A DNA stretch of 14,593 bases from JBGPBY01 sp041481485 (GTDB lineage Bacteria > Acidobacteriota > Terriglobia > 20CM-2-55-15). A model generated the notes under the pieces. The model saw only the letters and a program-made list of their open reading frames with translations, made no database searches and was not told the DNA's origin. This document shows, piece by piece, positions 13,316 through 14,593 of the stretch. Location of the stretch: positions 1 through 14,593 of the forward strand of contig JBGPBY010000141.1 of NCBI GenBank assembly GCA_041481485.1. Reading direction: 5' to 3'. A program made the translations under genes and the position numbers. How positions within the stretch are numbered: the stretch's first letter is position 1; every line of letters starts with the position of its first letter.

Positions 13316-14439
13316 GGAGTGATGGTTTCGACATAGGCAAGCTTGCCGTTCTTGACCTGCAGGACAACGGCCGGCTTCACCGAATTGCGATCCTTGTCGA
13401 TGGTTATGTTTCCAGTCACACCAGAGTAGTCCTTTGTCTGCGCAATGGCATCGCGAAGTTTGGGGCCGTCGGTGGAATTCGCCTTTTTCATGGAATCCAC
13501 CAGTATGTGCGCCGCGTCATAGGCCAGAGCGGCCAGTGCGTCCGGAATCGCTCCGTAGCGGGCCTTGTACTCGCCAACGAACTTTTGAATTGCTGCGCTG
13601 GGATCATCCACCGAATAGTGGTTGGAAAAATAGGCGCCGTTCAAAGAATCGCCGCCGATTTCAAACAGCTTCGGAGAATCCCATCCGTCGCCGCCCATGA
13701 GAGTGGCATTCAGCCCGAGCTTCTTAGCCTGACGTGCAATCAGACCAACTTCCCCATAGTAGCCCGGAAGGAACACCGCCTGCGGATTGGCAGACTTCAA
13801 TGATGTCAGCTGGGCACTAAAGTCTGTGTCGCCCTCGCTGTAACTCTGATCCGCAACTATTTTGCCGCCCATCTTCTTGAAGTTCTCGATGAAAACATCG
13901 GCAAGACCGACGGAATAGTCATTCTTGATGTCACGGAGAATGGCGACATTCTTGACCTTCAGCGTATTCGTCGCAAATTTGGCCATCACGAGTCCCTGAA
14001 ACGGATCGATAAAGCACACTCGAAAGATGTAATCGCCAACCTGGGTTACTCCTGGGTTGGTCGAAGACGGACTGATCATGGGAATCATGCTCTGCTGGGC
14101 GACGGGCGCAGCGGCAAGACTGCGCGACGATGCCACTTCGCCAAGAACCGCGACAACTCTGTCTTTTGAAATCAGTTTGGTAATGGCAGTCTTTGCTTCT
14201 TCCGGTTGTGACCGGTCATCTTCGACAACCACTCTGATTTTCTTTCCAAGGACGCCACCTGCTTTATTGACTTCATCGATGGCCATGGCGATTCCATCTC
14301 GAGTCGAGGTACCAAAGGTTGCGGCCGTTCCGGTGAGTGAGCCGAATTCGCCGATGACAATTTCATCAGAACTGGAGTTGCAGGAAAGCAATGCGGTAAG
14401 CACCGCGAGACACAGAAGCAACCGGAATTTCTTTGTCAT
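13312..14439 (-). CDS. Branched-chain amino acid-type ABC transporter substrate-binding lipoprotein
   Basis: From the ATG at 14439 (GAGAGGA five bases upstream) the protein has 375 residues; a start at 14478 would bury the signal peptide. The signal is MTKKFRLLLCLAVLTALLSC, with the lipobox LLSC and lipid-modified C20, then a Ser linker (NSSSDE). The mature part is a type 1 periplasmic binding protein (Peripla_BP_6/LivJ family): IVIGEFGSLTGTAATFGTSTRDG (in two parts), then KTAITKLISKDRVVAVLGEVAS, then MIPMISPSSTNPGVT, then VFLPGYYGEVGLIARQAKKLG. It captures the ligand outside the inner membrane and delivers it to LivHM. The ligand could be branched-chain amino acids, other amino acids, amides or urea; sequence alone does not decide. 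It is the first gene of the operon. Confidence 0.93.
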   Translation of the reverse strand: MTKKFRLLLCLAVLTALLSCNSSSDEIVIGEFGSLTGTAATFGTSTRDGIAMAIDEVNKAGGVLGKKIRVVVEDDRSQPEEAKTAITKLISKDRVVAVLGEVASSRSLAAAPVAQQSMIPMISPSSTNPGVTQVGDYIFRVCFIDPFQGLVMAKFATNTLKVKNVAILRDIKNDYSVGLADVFIENFKKMGGKIVADQSYSEGDTDFSAQLTSLKSANPQAVFLPGYYGEVGLIARQAKKLGLNATLMGGDGWDSPKLFEIGGDSLNGAYFSNHYSVDDPSAAIQKFVGEYKARYGAIPDALAALAYDAAHILVDSMKKANSTDGPKLRDAIAQTKDYSGVTGNITIDKDRNSVKPAVVLQVKNGKLAYVETITP

Positions 14440-14458
14440 AGTTCCTCTCGAAGGTGAA

Positions 14459-14503
14459 ACTGTACAGTGAATTACCAAGCCCGGGCAATACGGAACACGT
14501 GTT
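14459..14503. promoter_or_regulatory. Three short palindromes in the leader of the transporter operon
   Basis: Between the operon start (14439) and the hairpin at 14539 lie three perfect palindromes: ACTGTACAGT (14459-14468), GCCCGGGC (14479-14486) and AACACGTGTT (14494-14503). They are spaced 15-20 bases apart from start to start, on the promoter-proximal side of the first gene. No clear -35/-10 pair was found among them. Operator function is conjecture. Confidence 0.3.
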
Positions 14504-14538
14504 GCGGGCGCGACTGTAGGGGCGATCTATCAAGAAAT

Positions 14539-14570
14539 CCCTCTCCCAACGGGAGAGGGTCGGGTGAGGG
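14539..14570. repeat. REP-like hairpin (9-bp perfect stem) with a GGGTGAGGG tail
   Basis: CCCTCTCCC (14539-14547) and GGGAGAGGG (14551-14559) form a perfect 9-bp stem around a 3-base loop, followed by TCGGGTGAGGG. This exact style of element (CCCTCTCCC-loop-GGGAGAGGG with GGGTGAGGG) is a widespread intergenic REP-type repeat in several bacterial phyla. It could end transcription from a gene beyond the right edge, since on the minus strand the stem is followed by ATTTCTT. No second copy is present in the window. Confidence 0.6.
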
Positions 14571-14593
14571 GTACCGCAAGTAACAATTTTTAC

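Overview
The window looks like chromosomal DNA from an environmental, Gram-negative-type bacterium, most likely an Acidobacteriota member. This is inferred from gene content only: a BlaI/M56 pair with a GWxTD-domain C-terminus, an RMD1/DUF155 membrane protein, secreted IPT/TIG-like proteins and a secreted Asn/Gly-rich protein. No rRNA, tRNA, CRISPR array, IS element or phage gene is visible. Coding density is high, and there is no gene-free stretch over 300 bases.

Left part (1-4386, all minus strand): the N-terminus of a secreted protein cut by the window edge; a 617-residue secreted protein made of repeated beta-type domains, three with a matching cysteine pair; an ECF-type sigma-70 factor directly upstream of it; a pRiA4b ORF-3-like protein; and a small protein with a possible PsbP/Mog1-like domain. 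The last two lie 11 bases apart and are probably co-transcribed. The sigma factor and the secreted repeat protein may form a regulator-target unit, but no anti-sigma factor is present.

Middle (4603-9691): a small stand-alone clan AA aspartic protease on the plus strand converges on an RMD1/DUF155 protein (minus). The RMD1 gene diverges from a blaI-like repressor followed by an M56 (BlaR1-type) membrane metallopeptidase with a 4-base overlap. The 118 bases between the divergent genes hold a candidate promoter overlapped by two TACA-N6-T(G/A)TA boxes 21 bases apart, a plausible BlaI autoregulatory operator. The M56 protein carries a GWxTD-like domain in place of a penicillin-binding sensor, which is the strongest candidate here for an unusual signalling system. 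It is followed, convergently, by a secreted protein with poly-Asn tracts.

Right part (9823-14439, minus strand): a complete, tightly overlapping high-affinity branched-chain amino-acid type ABC importer in the order binding lipoprotein, LivH, LivM, LivG, LivF. The LivH permease carries an extra stretch of about 54 residues that looks like an additional membrane hairpin and partly echoes the segment before it. The region upstream of this operon contains three short perfect palindromes and a REP-like hairpin.
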